From positions 1-26,370 of IMG/VR virus record IMGVR_UViG_3300037156_000064: 26,370 nt of DNA. The stretch is one strand, 5' to 3'. Under the pieces are notes generated by a model. It worked only from the letters and a program-made list of their open reading frames with translations. It did not search any database and had not been told where the DNA came from. The translations under genes were made by a program, and so were the position numbers. Of this stretch, positions 14,196 to 22,391 are shown piece by piece. The stretch is from a virus. Within the stretch, counting starts at the first letter, position 1, and every line of letters begins with the position of its first letter.

Positions 14196-14777
14196 TTAAA
14201 TGCCGGTAGCTGTGAACAGCTGCTGGTTGTTGTTGAAGACCACGAGCACATCGGTGAAAGCGTCACCCCAGGCATTGTTGGGCGTTTCGACCAGGCCGAC
14301 GACACGCAACGGCAGCGACGAGGTGTTGTTGATCGACGCGACGTTCAGCGAGTTACGGCTCTTCTGCGGGAAGGTCGTATTGCCGGCGGTCTGGTTGATC
14401 GAGGCGTTGTCCATCAGTGCCGTCATCGGCACTGGACCATCCCCCTGAATGGCGAACACGCTCCATGCGAAGGTTTGCACCTTGGCGTAGACGGTGTAGC
14501 CCGTGGTGATCGAAGCTGGCCAGCACTGCGAGTCGAGCACATAGCCGAGCGACGGATTGACATAGCGGCAGCCGAGGAAAACGCCGAGGGGCGTCAGCGT
14601 ACTGGTGCCGGTGTCCTTCTGGATGGTGCCGTCAGCGGCAACCTTAACCACGTCACCATAAAAAATCGAGGTGCTGTAGCCGTCGAGAATAGTCCAGGTG
14701 TCGAAACCCTGGGTATTGTAGCTGGCACCATAGTTGGTCACCGGTACCATCCCGTAAGGGAAGGCGGAAGCGGACAT
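14196..14777 (-). CDS. Capsid-associated structural protein (193 aa)
   Basis: 193 aa: SAFPYGMVPVTNYGASYNTQ, then SIFYGDVVKVAADGTIQKDT, LGVFLGCRYVNPSLGYVL, and near the end LPLRVVGLVETPNNAWGDAF and TDVLVVFNNNQ. The order PYG..PV, I..GD.V...DGTI, GVF.G..Y and RV.G....P.NAWGDA...V.V identifies a conserved family that lies beside the major capsid gene in many phages, probably a decoration or vertex protein. AGGAGG lies 6 nt before the ATG. The gap to the capsid gene is 16 bp, so the two are expressed together. Confidence 0.75.
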   Translation of the reverse strand: MSASAFPYGMVPVTNYGASYNTQGFDTWTILDGYSTSIFYGDVVKVAADGTIQKDTGTSTLTPLGVFLGCRYVNPSLGYVLDSQCWPASITTGYTVYAKVQTFAWSVFAIQGDGPVPMTALMDNASINQTAGNTTFPQKSRNSLNVASINNTSSLPLRVVGLVETPNNAWGDAFTDVLVVFNNNQQLFTATGI

Positions 14778-14801
14778 GAAGTCCTCCTGAGAGTTGGCGC
14801 G

Positions 14802-15293
14802 CTATCGCGTATAAGTGAACGTTTGGCGGCGTTTCTCAGCAACCTTCAACATGGCCTTCTCACTGTTGTCGCGCAGGAAAGCGTTGTCCGCATCTTCGGT
14901 CTTCTGCCGGGTAAAGTTGGCATAGTACGCGCGGCGCTTCTCTGAAAGTTCGGCCGGCTGCTTGCATAAAACCAAGCCGCCGATCTCAATGAGTCCCTTG
15001 TATTTCTGATCGCCAAAACCGACACCAGCCGCGATCTCCGGATGATCTTCGACACGAACTGTCTCCCAGCCTTCGCGGAGTCGTTTCTGGAAAAGCCCAT
15101 GTTCGGACTTGTCGTGAATCGACACCACGCACCACCGGAAAACCCAGCCGTCAGACGGTTCGGGATCCGGAAGGATTGAGCTGGGCTGATATTCGAGCCC
15201 TCTATCCATGGATGCACGGGTTTCGAGCTTCCGCGGCGTGCGGGTCTCGGGAGCCTCGTCGAAACCCCAGGGATCGTGTGCCGTGTCGCTCAT
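14802..15293 (-). CDS. Conserved head-operon protein (163 aa)
   Basis: 163 aa. DGWVFRWCVVSIHDKSEHGL, then FQKRLREGWETVRVEDHPEI, LIEIGGLVLCKQPAELSEKR, RAYYANFTRQKTEDADNAFL. W.YRW......D.....K.LREGWE.V...DHPE, then EIGGLVLCK.P.E......AYY form a conserved family placed between scaffold and capsid genes in many phages, of unknown mechanism. The ATG overlaps the scaffold stop by ATGA. It is charged and helical at its C-terminus, without TM. Likely a head-assembly factor or minor head protein. Confidence 0.72.
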   Translation of the reverse strand: MSDTAHDPWGFDEAPETRTPRKLETRASMDRGLEYQPSSILPDPEPSDGWVFRWCVVSIHDKSEHGLFQKRLREGWETVRVEDHPEIAAGVGFGDQKYKGLIEIGGLVLCKQPAELSEKRRAYYANFTRQKTEDADNAFLRDNSEKAMLKVAEKRRQTFTYTR

Positions 15294-16303
15294 TGCGCGC
15301 CTCTCAGTTTGGCCTGGTAATCAATTTTGGACCTCGCATAATCCTGCGGGGTCACGCCGAGCCGCTTGGCGAGGGCCAGCTCAGACCGGGTCAGTTCCAC
15401 CGTTCGCGCGGGGTTCGGGTTAGAGCCAACATTGGGTCGGCCGCCGTCTACCACCGTGTTCGATCGACGGGGCATGGAACGCTCCTCGTCGAAAGGTTGA
15501 TGATCTGGATATACCGCTTTCAAGCGCTTGTCCAATTCGCGTGTATAAGCTTCGCTATTCGGGTCGACGCCTTTGTTGGTCAGCTCCTGGTTGATATGCA
15601 GTGCCTCGCGGCTGCGCTCGTCCTTACCAGTCGGATCGAACCAGTCATTGCGCTTTACCCAGTCCAGGGCGCGCGGCGCGATACTTGGTGCGACACGCTG
15701 CTGCGGTACCGGCTGGACCGGGGCAGCGGGTGCCGCCGGCATCGCGGCTGCCCGGGTATTGATGGCGATCAGTTCCGACTGTGCCATGCTCAAATCGCCG
15801 GTGGCCTTGGCCATCGCCGCGCTGTTGCCTTCGGCGTGCGCCTGCTCGAGCCGGCGCGTGGCGTCGGTGATGCGGTTCTCGCGGTCGGCGCGCATGCTTC
15901 CGAGCAGGGCGTTGTTACCCGACTCGGTAGTTAGCCGTAGCCGCTGCAATTCCGCTTCCTGCGACTGGATGCGCTGGGCGGCGACGCCCAGCTCGCGTTC
16001 GGCGGCTTCGCGGGCGCGCCGGTTCTTGTGTGTCTCAGCGCTCAGCCGCTTAATGCGCTTCTGGGCGTTGGTCGAGTAGTTGCGCAGGTCGTCTTCCTGG
16101 TCGGCGAGCGAATCCCCGGTCCATTCGGTGTCACCGCCGCGATCGGCGGCTGGCGTATCATCGACTTCGACGATCTGGAACTCGTTAGGATCCTTGGCGT
16201 CTAAGTCGACGTTGACGCGATCCGGCAGGCTGTCGTCATCACCGGGGATGTCGTGCAGCTGCGTCGTCGGCCCGGTGCGCGGCTGGAATTTGCCCTTAGC
16301 CAT
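15290..16303 (-). CDS. Capsid scaffolding protein
   Basis: 337 aa. An acidic N-terminus (residues 1-70) is followed by a long coiled coil (about 75-185, rich in Glu, Arg, Gln and Ala), a Pro/Ala linker (about 187-208), then ALDWVKRNDWFDPTGKDERS and YTRELDKRLKAVYPD, and a basic, Ser/Asn-rich C-terminus with SELALAKRLGVTPQDYARSK. A W..RNDWF....D..S..A..I...L...G.D..S..Y..ELD.RL core after a coiled coil is typical of phage scaffolding proteins, which template procapsid assembly and are then lost. It lies between portal and capsid genes as expected. It overlaps the 68-aa gene by 8 nt and the 163-aa gene by ATGA. Confidence 0.82.
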   Translation of the reverse strand: MAKGKFQPRTGPTTQLHDIPGDDDSLPDRVNVDLDAKDPNEFQIVEVDDTPAADRGGDTEWTGDSLADQEDDLRNYSTNAQKRIKRLSAETHKNRRAREAAERELGVAAQRIQSQEAELQRLRLTTESGNNALLGSMRADRENRITDATRRLEQAHAEGNSAAMAKATGDLSMAQSELIAINTRAAAMPAAPAAPVQPVPQQRVAPSIAPRALDWVKRNDWFDPTGKDERSREALHINQELTNKGVDPNSEAYTRELDKRLKAVYPDHQPFDEERSMPRRSNTVVDGGRPNVGSNPNPARTVELTRSELALAKRLGVTPQDYARSKIDYQAKLRGAQ

Positions 16304-16502
16304 AGACGGCGCCCTCCATCAACTCAGGATAGTATTTCTCCATGGCCTTGACGTTCATGCGCGCTGAAATATGGCTCTTTCCATCGCTGCTAAACAAGTA
16401 CGTGACCTCATACTCGTCAGGCGGGTATTTCTTGGCCAGCTCCGTAGCGATAATGTCGAAAATGGTCCTCTCTAGCGCGTCATAGCCTTCTTCGCTTGGC
16501 AT
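16296..16502 (-). CDS. Small head-operon protein (68 aa)
   Basis: 68 aa: MPSEEGYDALERTIFDIIAT, ELAKKYPPDEYEVTYLFSSD, then GKSHISARMNVKAMEKYYPE. A compact alpha/beta composition. The start at 16502 is fixed by a perfect AGGAGG 6 nt upstream and by a TAATG overlap with the stop of the GroES-like gene. A longer frame reaching further upstream in the same phase lacks such a signal. Function unknown. Confidence 0.75.
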   Translation of the reverse strand: MPSEEGYDALERTIFDIIATELAKKYPPDEYEVTYLFSSDGKSHISARMNVKAMEKYYPELMEGAVYG

Positions 16503-17020
16503 TAGAGACCTCCTACTTCGGCACCTTCGGGCACCGTGCCAACGATCTGGTCGTCGCTGAGCATACGATATTCGACCATTTCGCCCGATTCCAGGTCCTT
16601 GGACTTGAATCGCATGCCGGAGTAGCGCGAAAACATCACCATGTCGCCGACCTTGCACCAGGGCTGGCCATCGGGAAAGCGTTTTGGATCTTTATAGCAG
16701 AGCGGACCTTGCGCCAGCACCATGCCGACGACGGCGGCGGCGCGATCGCTGATATTGGTAGCGATCGGGATGATGATGCCGCCCTTGGTCTTTTCGGCCA
16801 TCGTCGGCAAGGCGATGAGCATGTTGTAGCCTACCGGATCGGGCAGGATGACCATGGTGGTGTCGGAATCTAGGTCCGAAGGGGCGTCGGGCGTATTCGG
16901 TGTGCGCTCCGCCAGGTCGAACTTGGGTATCGGGGCTGAACCGATCTTGGGAAAGCTGGAAAGCGAAGTGCTTCCGAGCATCGCAGCGTCATTCTTCGGC
17001 ATCTGGTAGGTCTTCTCCAT
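16502..17020 (-). CDS. Phage GroES-like co-chaperonin
   Basis: 172 aa. An N-terminal extension of about 60 residues (Pro/Ser/Thr-rich) precedes a Cpn10 domain at about 63-165. GYNMLIALPTMAEKTKGGII aligns with the GroES start and mobile loop, whose GGI plus hydrophobic triplet is kept as GGIII. Then AAVVGMVLAQG, CKVGDMVMFSRYSGMRFKSK, and the C-terminal EYRMLSDDQIVGTVPE aligns with the GroES ending. It would cap host GroEL and could enlarge or retune the chamber for capsid proteins, as T4 gp31 does (known for T4, inferred here). The start at 17020 overlaps the upstream gene by 32 nt; ATG at 17002 has GGAGAAG upstream and may be the real start. It sits between portal and scaffold genes. Confidence 0.85.
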   Translation of the reverse strand: MEKTYQMPKNDAAMLGSTSLSSFPKIGSAPIPKFDLAERTPNTPDAPSDLDSDTTMVILPDPVGYNMLIALPTMAEKTKGGIIIPIATNISDRAAAVVGMVLAQGPLCYKDPKRFPDGQPWCKVGDMVMFSRYSGMRFKSKDLESGEMVEYRMLSDDQIVGTVPEGAEVGGL

Positions 17021-17189
17021 ATTGGTGAGCCAAGGCTCGTTGTTCGGCCAGAAATTGTTCGAGTTCTTTCAATACCCGGTAACGGGCTACCAGTGAAGCA
17101 TACGCCGGATAGTCCTTGGCGTCACCACGCAGCATGCGTTCGGTGACGTCAGCGATCTTGAGGGAGACTTCCTTGTCGATCGTGCTCAT
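16989..17189 (-). CDS. Small helical protein (66 aa)
   Basis: 66 aa: MSTIDKEVSLKIADVTERML, then YPAYASLVARYRVLKELEQF and a QYGEDLPDAEE end. Almost wholly helical and charged. The ATG overlaps the previous stop by ATGA. Small helical proteins of this type are often found after the portal gene, but I do not recognise a family. Overlap with the GroES-like gene suggests coupled translation. Confidence 0.65.
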   Translation of the reverse strand: MSTIDKEVSLKIADVTERMLRGDAKDYPAYASLVARYRVLKELEQFLAEQRALAHQYGEDLPDAEE

Positions 17190-17548
17190 GCGGTGTAGCG
17201 TTTCACTACGGCCAGTCGGGCGCGGACGTACACACGGTCTGGCAGATCATCTGTCGTGAAAGAATAGCCGTCCTTGTACCATTCCACGGTCGGCGGGACG
17301 CGCCATTCAACAACTTTTGCGCACTCGCTGCGCAAATATTCTGCCAGCCCACGGTCAAATTGCAGTTGAGCCGAGCGTTCCGCCTCCTGCTCCGCGCCGA
17401 GCGTAATCGGAGTGGTTGGTGGGTGCTCGCCTTCTGGTACGATAGCGCCATTGATCATGGTTACGTAAGATGTGCCATTCTTGGTTGTCGCTTTCGGCCG
17501 TCCCAGGCGAAAAGTCACCCCGGGGTAGGACATTTCCGCTTCGGTCAT
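17186..17548 (-). CDS. Hypothetical portal-adjacent protein (120 aa)
   Basis: 120 aa, overlapping the portal stop by ATGA. Segments include VTFRLGRPKATTKNGTSYVT, AEQEAERSAQLQFDRGLAEY, and the beta-like VEWYKDGYSFTTDDLPDRVY near the end. No family recognised, no TM or Cys cluster. Packing between portal and the 66-aa gene, with 4-nt overlaps on both sides, supports it as real. A minor head or packaging accessory role is inferred only from position. Confidence 0.65.
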   Translation of the reverse strand: MTEAEMSYPGVTFRLGRPKATTKNGTSYVTMINGAIVPEGEHPPTTPITLGAEQEAERSAQLQFDRGLAEYLRSECAKVVEWRVPPTVEWYKDGYSFTTDDLPDRVYVRARLAVVKRYTA

Positions 17549-20046
17549 CAGGCGGCCCCTGTAGGTTGCTGAGCGGCGGCTTCACTGGCGGCGTTGGCGA
17601 TGAGCAGCTTAGCCATATGCCCCATGACACCCTGCGTGAGGTCGGATGAGATGCGCGCACCCTCGATCTCCTGGTCGCTGAGCGCCGTCTTGGCGGTCAG
17701 CTCGGCGGCGAGCACGGCGCGATCGGTTTCCGACATCTCGCGGAAGATCATCTGCAAGGTGTTGGCGAGGCGATCCTGGCCCTTGGCGTCGAGGCCGGCC
17801 ATGCCGAGGATGAACTTGTGCTGCTCGGCTTGCTGTTTGATGTCGAGCGCGCGGGTTTCGTTCTGGATCACCGGGTCCTGCAGGTTCTGTTGGATCTTTT
17901 GCTGTTCGGCGTCGGCGCTGTTCTTGCTGAACAGCTTCTCGGCCGCCTGCGCCAGCACGCCGGACAGATGATACTCCACATCGTCGGGCAGCGGCTGGTC
18001 TGGCGGCGGCAACGGCACGCCGGTCTGCTGCTCGATTTCGTTGCGGTACTCAAAAGCCATGTGCTCGAGCACGTGCGCCTGCAATGCCGCCTGGATGCCG
18101 GGCGCCGCTGGATTGTTAGTCAACAGCTTAACTATCTGCGGATCCTGCGCCGCGGCCATGTGCACGGTGATGTGCGCCTTGTGATCCTGCATCGGCCCGG
18201 CCTTGACCGGCTGGCTGTTGATCAGGTGCATGTTCTCGGTGACCGGATCGGCCGGCAGCACCTGGGCCTTGGGTGGAATGTAAAGGCTCGCCTTGTTGCT
18301 GCCGAGCACGCCGATCATGTCGGTATGGAGCGCCGGCAGGTCATAGATTTGCGGCGCGGTCTGCGACAGCTGGATGATCGCCTGCAACACCATGATGCGC
18401 TGCGCCATGGTGGTAGCGTTCGGGTCGGCTACCGGGATAACGCTGACCTTCTGGTAGTCGTAGTCCAGCTTGCGAGTGGACTGCGCTTCCTGCGGTTCGA
18501 GCTCGAACGGGTAGGGCTGATCGCTCATGAAATCATGGACGATCTCGGCGATCACCTTGTATTCGTTCTTGAAGCTCTCGTAGAGCCGCTGCTGCACGGC
18601 GCTCATCACCTTCATGCTGCGCTCGATGATGGCGAGCGTCGTGCCGACCGGCATGTTCTGGCCAGTCATGTCGGTGATCTTCATGTCGGCAACCGAGCCG
18701 ATGCGGCGCCCTTCGTCGACGATCTGACCGAGCAGGGCGGCGAGGACGGTGGATGGCTCCTTATATGGCAGCGGGAAGAAGCTCTGCTGCAAGGTGTCCA
18801 TGCCGACGTCGACATCGCGCCACTCGCCGGGGCCGATCGGCGTCGAATCGTCCTTGACCCGGGCCGCCTTGGTCTTATAGCCGGCCGGCAGGTTGGAGAG
18901 CGTGCCGGCGTCGACCAACTGGCGCAGGATCGCCGTGGCGCTCTCGGTCAAGCCGCCAAGGATGTTGATCAGGCCGATGCCGTAGGGGCCGAAACCCGGC
19001 ATGTACTTATGCTGGACGAGGTTGACCTGGCGATCGAAGGCCGGGTCGCCCTGTTTCCAGTTGCGCCGGATCGCCAAGACCTTCTGGCTCACCGTGTCGA
19101 CGGTGATGACGTAGGGAATCGGCAGCTTGCTGGTGTTGAGCGGGTCTTCCTCGAAATAATAGTCGATGTTCGACTCATAGAGCCGATGCAGGTAATCTTC
19201 GCTGGTATTGGTGTTGGACCGACCCTCGATGCGGTCCTTTTCCTCGATGATGTCGTCGGTCTTGACGATACCGGTGCTGATGTCGCCGACATCGCGATAG
19301 AAGCCTTCGGCGATCTGGGCTTCGATCCAGTTTTTCGTCTTCAGCAGGATGATGGCGAAGCGTTCGGTACTTTCGAGGCTCGCAGCGCTGTAGGGCATGA
19401 CGACATGCTCGGGCAGCACGTATTCGGCGGCTGGCAGCTTGCGTCGTGTGTCGAAGCGGAACTTGCGGAAGGCTGTGCCGGCTAAGGGCAGGTTGAACAG
19501 CAACATATCGGTCTCTTGCCGATAGCCTTTGATCTTCTCGCAGGCGAGCCAGTTGAGGTCGGTCTCGACGCGGCGCGCCTGGGCTTCCTTCTCGTCGGTG
19601 ATCCGGCCGATGATCTCGGTCTTCACCGGGCCGCTGGCCGGGAAGATGTCCATCATCTCCTGGGCATTGAAGCGGATGACGCTCTCGAGCAGCATCGGGT
19701 GGAAAGCGCCGCAGGCATTTTCCCACGGCTCGGTGCGCTGCTCGTATTTGAGGCCGAGCAGCGTCAGGCCGCGGGCGTAGGTCTGGCGCCACTCCATGCG
19801 GGAGCGGTCATCTTCGTCGGTCAGCCGGACGATATCGCCGCCAAGGCGCCCAAGGTCCTGGTCGCTGAGCAGATCGCATAGGTTGCCGTCGAAAGCGATG
19901 TTCGCGGCGGGGGGTTTAGGCTCGCCGTCGAGGTGCACCATGGCGCTGCCGTCAGGATTGTACTGCACAGCGGCCTTGTCGAGGTTGCTTTCGTCCTGGT
20001 CAGCCCGGGCTATACCGCCGCTGCCGATGCGCGAGATGTCGGCCAT
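17548..20046 (-). CDS. Portal protein
   Basis: 832 aa from ATG 20046, which overlaps the previous TAA (TAATG). A TTG seven codons upstream is in frame but less likely. The N-terminal half contains SRMEWRQTYARGLTLLGL, YEQRTEPWENACGAFHPMLL and ESVIRFNAQEMMDIFPA. The core has LLGQIVDEGRRIGSVADMKI and GTTLAIIERSMKVMSAVQQR, a long helix like the portal stem/crown. The C-terminal third is helical, with QQKIQQNLQDPVIQNETRAL and KQQAEQHKFI, and ends in Ala/Gln-rich sequence. Size and order fit the large P22-type podophage portals, the 12-mer vertex channel that docks terminase. It follows terminase and precedes scaffold and capsid. A long plus-strand frame over the same DNA is an antisense shadow. 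Confidence 0.87.
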   Translation of the reverse strand: MADISRIGSGGIARADQDESNLDKAAVQYNPDGSAMVHLDGEPKPPAANIAFDGNLCDLLSDQDLGRLGGDIVRLTDEDDRSRMEWRQTYARGLTLLGLKYEQRTEPWENACGAFHPMLLESVIRFNAQEMMDIFPASGPVKTEIIGRITDEKEAQARRVETDLNWLACEKIKGYRQETDMLLFNLPLAGTAFRKFRFDTRRKLPAAEYVLPEHVVMPYSAASLESTERFAIILLKTKNWIEAQIAEGFYRDVGDISTGIVKTDDIIEEKDRIEGRSNTNTSEDYLHRLYESNIDYYFEEDPLNTSKLPIPYVITVDTVSQKVLAIRRNWKQGDPAFDRQVNLVQHKYMPGFGPYGIGLINILGGLTESATAILRQLVDAGTLSNLPAGYKTKAARVKDDSTPIGPGEWRDVDVGMDTLQQSFFPLPYKEPSTVLAALLGQIVDEGRRIGSVADMKITDMTGQNMPVGTTLAIIERSMKVMSAVQQRLYESFKNEYKVIAEIVHDFMSDQPYPFELEPQEAQSTRKLDYDYQKVSVIPVADPNATTMAQRIMVLQAIIQLSQTAPQIYDLPALHTDMIGVLGSNKASLYIPPKAQVLPADPVTENMHLINSQPVKAGPMQDHKAHITVHMAAAQDPQIVKLLTNNPAAPGIQAALQAHVLEHMAFEYRNEIEQQTGVPLPPPDQPLPDDVEYHLSGVLAQAAEKLFSKNSADAEQQKIQQNLQDPVIQNETRALDIKQQAEQHKFILGMAGLDAKGQDRLANTLQMIFREMSETDRAVLAAELTAKTALSDQEIEGARISSDLTQGVMGHMAKLLIANAASEAAAQQPTGAA

Positions 20047-20279
20047 TATTTGGGGGTCTCGATCCAAGGTGTTTTATCGCTGATGTCGAGCGACAACCAA
20101 CTGTCCTCGGCCAGCTTGACCACGATACTTTCGGCTTCAGCCAGACTGTCGGTTATTTCGCCGCCTGCGAACATGTTGGTGACGTCGAACACCGCGCCAT
20201 CCGCATCCATAGCGCACAAAAAACCGGCGATGTCGTGAAATATGCGCACTATATCCGGTGCCTGCGAGGTGTCAGCCAT
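20046..20279 (-). CDS. Small hypothetical protein (77 aa)
   Basis: 77 aa: APDIVRIFHDIAGFLCAMDA, DGAVFDVTNMFAGGEITDSL, then AEAESIVVKLAEDSWLSLDI. Acidic, mixed alpha/beta. AAGGA lies 8 nt before the ATG. It overlaps the preceding 72-aa gene by 8 nt and the portal start by 1 nt, so the three are coupled. No family recognised. Confidence 0.62.
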   Translation of the reverse strand: MADTSQAPDIVRIFHDIAGFLCAMDADGAVFDVTNMFAGGEITDSLAEAESIVVKLAEDSWLSLDISDKTPWIETPK

Positions 20280-20490
20280 CCGATCGCATCCTTGGGCCTT
20301 CCCAGATGCTTTTCGTGCCGTTCAGGATCGTGCAGTTGTAAGCGGGTGAGCCGCGTTCACCGAACTCGGTCAGGATGTTGATCAGCACCCGGTTCAGAAG
20401 GGCGGCTTCTTTCAGCGTAACTTCCATCGAGCACCATTCCGACCACTTCATGAAGAATTCTTCGGCGGTCATGTTTATGGTTTCAGCCAT
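20272..20490 (-). CDS. Small hypothetical protein (72 aa)
   Basis: 72 aa: INMTAEEFFMKWSEWCSMEV, TLKEAALLNRVLINILTEFG, then ERGSPAYNCTILNGTKSIWE. Helical N-terminal two thirds. AGG lies 7 nt before the ATG, and a candidate promoter lies just upstream. It is the first gene after TerL and starts the portal sub-operon. Function unknown. Confidence 0.6.
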   Translation of the reverse strand: MAETINMTAEEFFMKWSEWCSMEVTLKEAALLNRVLINILTEFGERGSPAYNCTILNGTKSIWEGPRMRSDG

Positions 20491-20510
20491 GCTTTAACCT
20501 ATTGACGTAA

Positions 20511-20539
20511 GTTATTGAAATTGGTAGTCTATCGGTCAA
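20511..20539 (-). promoter_or_regulatory. Candidate sigma70-type promoter for the portal operon
   Basis: Minus strand: TTGACC (20539-20534), 17-nt spacer, AATAAC (20516-20511). The -35 matches the consensus at five of six positions and the -10 at four of six. It lies in an AT-rich 72-bp gap, one of the few gaps in this operon, 20 bp before the ATG of the 72-aa gene. Not proven; phage-specific promoters cannot be excluded. Confidence 0.35.
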
Positions 20540-20562
20540 AAAAGGAAAAGCGGCCGCTCGGG

Positions 20563-22233
20563 TCAATAGTACCTCCGGCGGCGAGCGCGGGGCTGGTCGC
20601 GCTCTTCTTCTTCATCGTGTTCGGTACGGATCAGGCCGCCGGCGCGAAAGCGCAGCAGGGCCTGGACGGTCGAGTCTACCAAGTCATCAGCCATACCGTT
20701 GGGAAACTCCGCACATTCGTTAACGACGTCCTGTGCAAACCTCTTGTCAGGGCACCACACATACCCCGATGCGAATACGTCGGCAACGAGATTTGCGCGC
20801 GCGATCTTATCGTTGGGTAGCGCGCGCGTGCCCCGGCTCGACCCGGCAAAGTCTTCCGCCGGTATGCCCATTGAGCGAAATTCCTGCAGAAGCTGCATCC
20901 CGGCGGACTTATTTTCGATTAGCAGGCTGTCAGGCATGGTTTCCTCGTAAAACTTCTTGGCCTTGTCCTTCAGCTCCGGGAACTCCATACGGCGCTTGAA
21001 CGAGCTCATCAGGAACAAATTGTTAATGGTCTTGCCGGTCTTCGGATCTTCGGCCTTGAACACCCCCCATTCAGTCATGGCGCTTGGATGGCTCCGGTCG
21101 TTCTTGGTGCTGGCGCAATCCCAGGACTGGATGATGAAATCGCAGGCGGGGGCGTCTCCCTTGGCCCATGCGACGGCGTGCTGCGGACCAGGGCAAGACG
21201 TGCGGCCTTCTTTAAGGTCTACTTCCTTATCCTCCCCCCACACCTTCCAATACTCGCGTTTTAGAATCGCGCTCTGTTCGCTGGTCGGTTGCTGTTGATA
21301 CTGGGCCCGAAATTTTAACGGCCCGATTTCCTCCCGTGTGTCTTGGAGAGATTTCAGCGACCAATAGCCAGGCCACATAGCCCGTTCGGTTTCAAGCCCC
21401 TCGTCGAGAATGGCGGGCAGCTCGATGACCTCCCAGCGGTCGCCGCTGTCACCTTCGGAGCGCTGTTGCATTTTGTCGATTAGACGGCCAGTAAGATCGC
21501 GCCGAGACCAGCGAGTCATGACGATTAGCAGGCTAGCGCCAGGCTGAGCGCGTTGCCGAATGCCCGATGTGTAATAATCATACACCCCATCAAAGATAGC
21601 CGGATTGTATTCAGCTTGTTTAGCCTGCTGCTCATCGTGCGGATCATCAATAACGCCAAGATCGAACCCGCGACCAGTCACCCGGCCATTTACTCCGATG
21701 GCAAAATACGAACCTCCTTTATTTGTATGCCACTCGGCTGCTGCTTTAGAATCAGCGGCTAGTCTTATGTCAGGGAATATTTCACGATAGGCCGACACAC
21801 TCATAGTGTCGTCAGAGTCTTTGTCCAAGCCATCGAGTATGTTTCTTACTTGGCGACCAAAGCCAGCCGCCAGACTTTCAGTATTGGCGACTTCAATAAT
21901 CTTTTTGCGCGGGAATTTCCCAAGGAACCATGCCGGCAGCAGAATAGACGCAAACTGGCTCTTGGTATGGCGTGGACCGAGGTTTACGATAATTCTCTTG
22001 CCGCGCTCATAAACTACTTTCTCGAAGGCTTCCGCCATTATTTTATGGTGCGCGCCTAAAATAAACTCCGGCCACACCTGTTCAACGAACGGGATAAAAT
22101 GATCCCTGGCGTCTTGCCGTTTCTTCAGCTTGGCGCGCGTTTCAAGCAGCGTGAGTACGCGCGCCTTCTGCATAGGATCGAGCAGATGCAGATTACGGAT
22201 AGCAAACTGTAAATCGTTCTCGGAAAGGCTCAA
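20563..22233 (-). CDS. terL: Terminase large subunit
   Basis: 556 aa. ATPase domain: Walker A-type loop GPRHTKS at 86-92, Walker B VIDD at 194-197 (LGVIDDPHDE), coupling segment LLIVMTRWSRRD about 235-246. The nuclease domain (RNase H fold) has Asp372 in SWDCAS, Glu440 in LLIENKSAG and the Asp516-Asp520 cluster in NGMADDLVDS. It ends in a basic RRRRYY tail. It translocates DNA into the procapsid through the portal and cuts concatemers. The start is TTG at 22233, overlapping the stop of the 53-aa HTH gene by TTGA, with GGAAG 8 nt upstream. Length and motif order are normal for the family. Confidence 0.95.
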   Translation of the reverse strand: MSLSENDLQFAIRNLHLLDPMQKARVLTLLETRAKLKKRQDARDHFIPFVEQVWPEFILGAHHKIMAEAFEKVVYERGKRIIVNLGPRHTKSQFASILLPAWFLGKFPRKKIIEVANTESLAAGFGRQVRNILDGLDKDSDDTMSVSAYREIFPDIRLAADSKAAAEWHTNKGGSYFAIGVNGRVTGRGFDLGVIDDPHDEQQAKQAEYNPAIFDGVYDYYTSGIRQRAQPGASLLIVMTRWSRRDLTGRLIDKMQQRSEGDSGDRWEVIELPAILDEGLETERAMWPGYWSLKSLQDTREEIGPLKFRAQYQQQPTSEQSAILKREYWKVWGEDKEVDLKEGRTSCPGPQHAVAWAKGDAPACDFIIQSWDCASTKNDRSHPSAMTEWGVFKAEDPKTGKTINNLFLMSSFKRRMEFPELKDKAKKFYEETMPDSLLIENKSAGMQLLQEFRSMGIPAEDFAGSSRGTRALPNDKIARANLVADVFASGYVWCPDKRFAQDVVNECAEFPNGMADDLVDSTVQALLRFRAGGLIRTEHDEEEERDQPRARRRRYY

Positions 22234-22391
22234 ATTAGGTGCTTCCAGACGGAGCGTTCTTTTATGCCGCCGACATGGCGCCGACTTATACCGAAACGAT
22301 CGGCGATAGCTTCATGGCTACCTTTAGCGGCTCGTACGGATCGCCGCGCAATTGCAGCGCGCGCGCTGTCGAGAAGCTTTTCGTCGATCAT
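22230..22391 (-). CDS. 53-aa helix-turn-helix protein (candidate small terminase or regulator)
   Basis: A 53-codon frame with no space on either side: its ATG (22391) follows directly after the TAG of the 219-aa gene, and its TGA overlaps the TTG of terL. It reads MIDEKLLDSARAAIARRSVR, then AAKGSHEAIADRFGISRRHV and GGIKERSVWKHLI. HEAIADRFGISRRHVGGIKE is a clear helix-turn-helix of the IA.RFG.S...V..I..G..W type found in phage regulators, small terminases and as a tail on homing nucleases. The terL-coupled position suggests packaging-site recognition, but it is far shorter than known small terminases. It could also be a leftover DNA-binding domain. No separate ribosome site seen. Confidence 0.75.
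   Translation of the reverse strand: MIDEKLLDSARAAIARRSVRAAKGSHEAIADRFGISRRHVGGIKERSVWKHLI

Noticed and set aside
17818-19485. 555-codon open frame on the plus strand
   Set aside because: Antisense to the portal gene in a GC-rich region; the product is Leu/Arg/His/Asp-rich low-complexity and has no ribosome site or neighbours on that strand.
20540-20562. Possible terminator after terL (AGCGGCCGCT followed by a T-run on the minus strand)
   Set aside because: The palindrome gives at most a 3-bp stem with a 4-nt loop, too weak for a convincing terminator despite the T-run.
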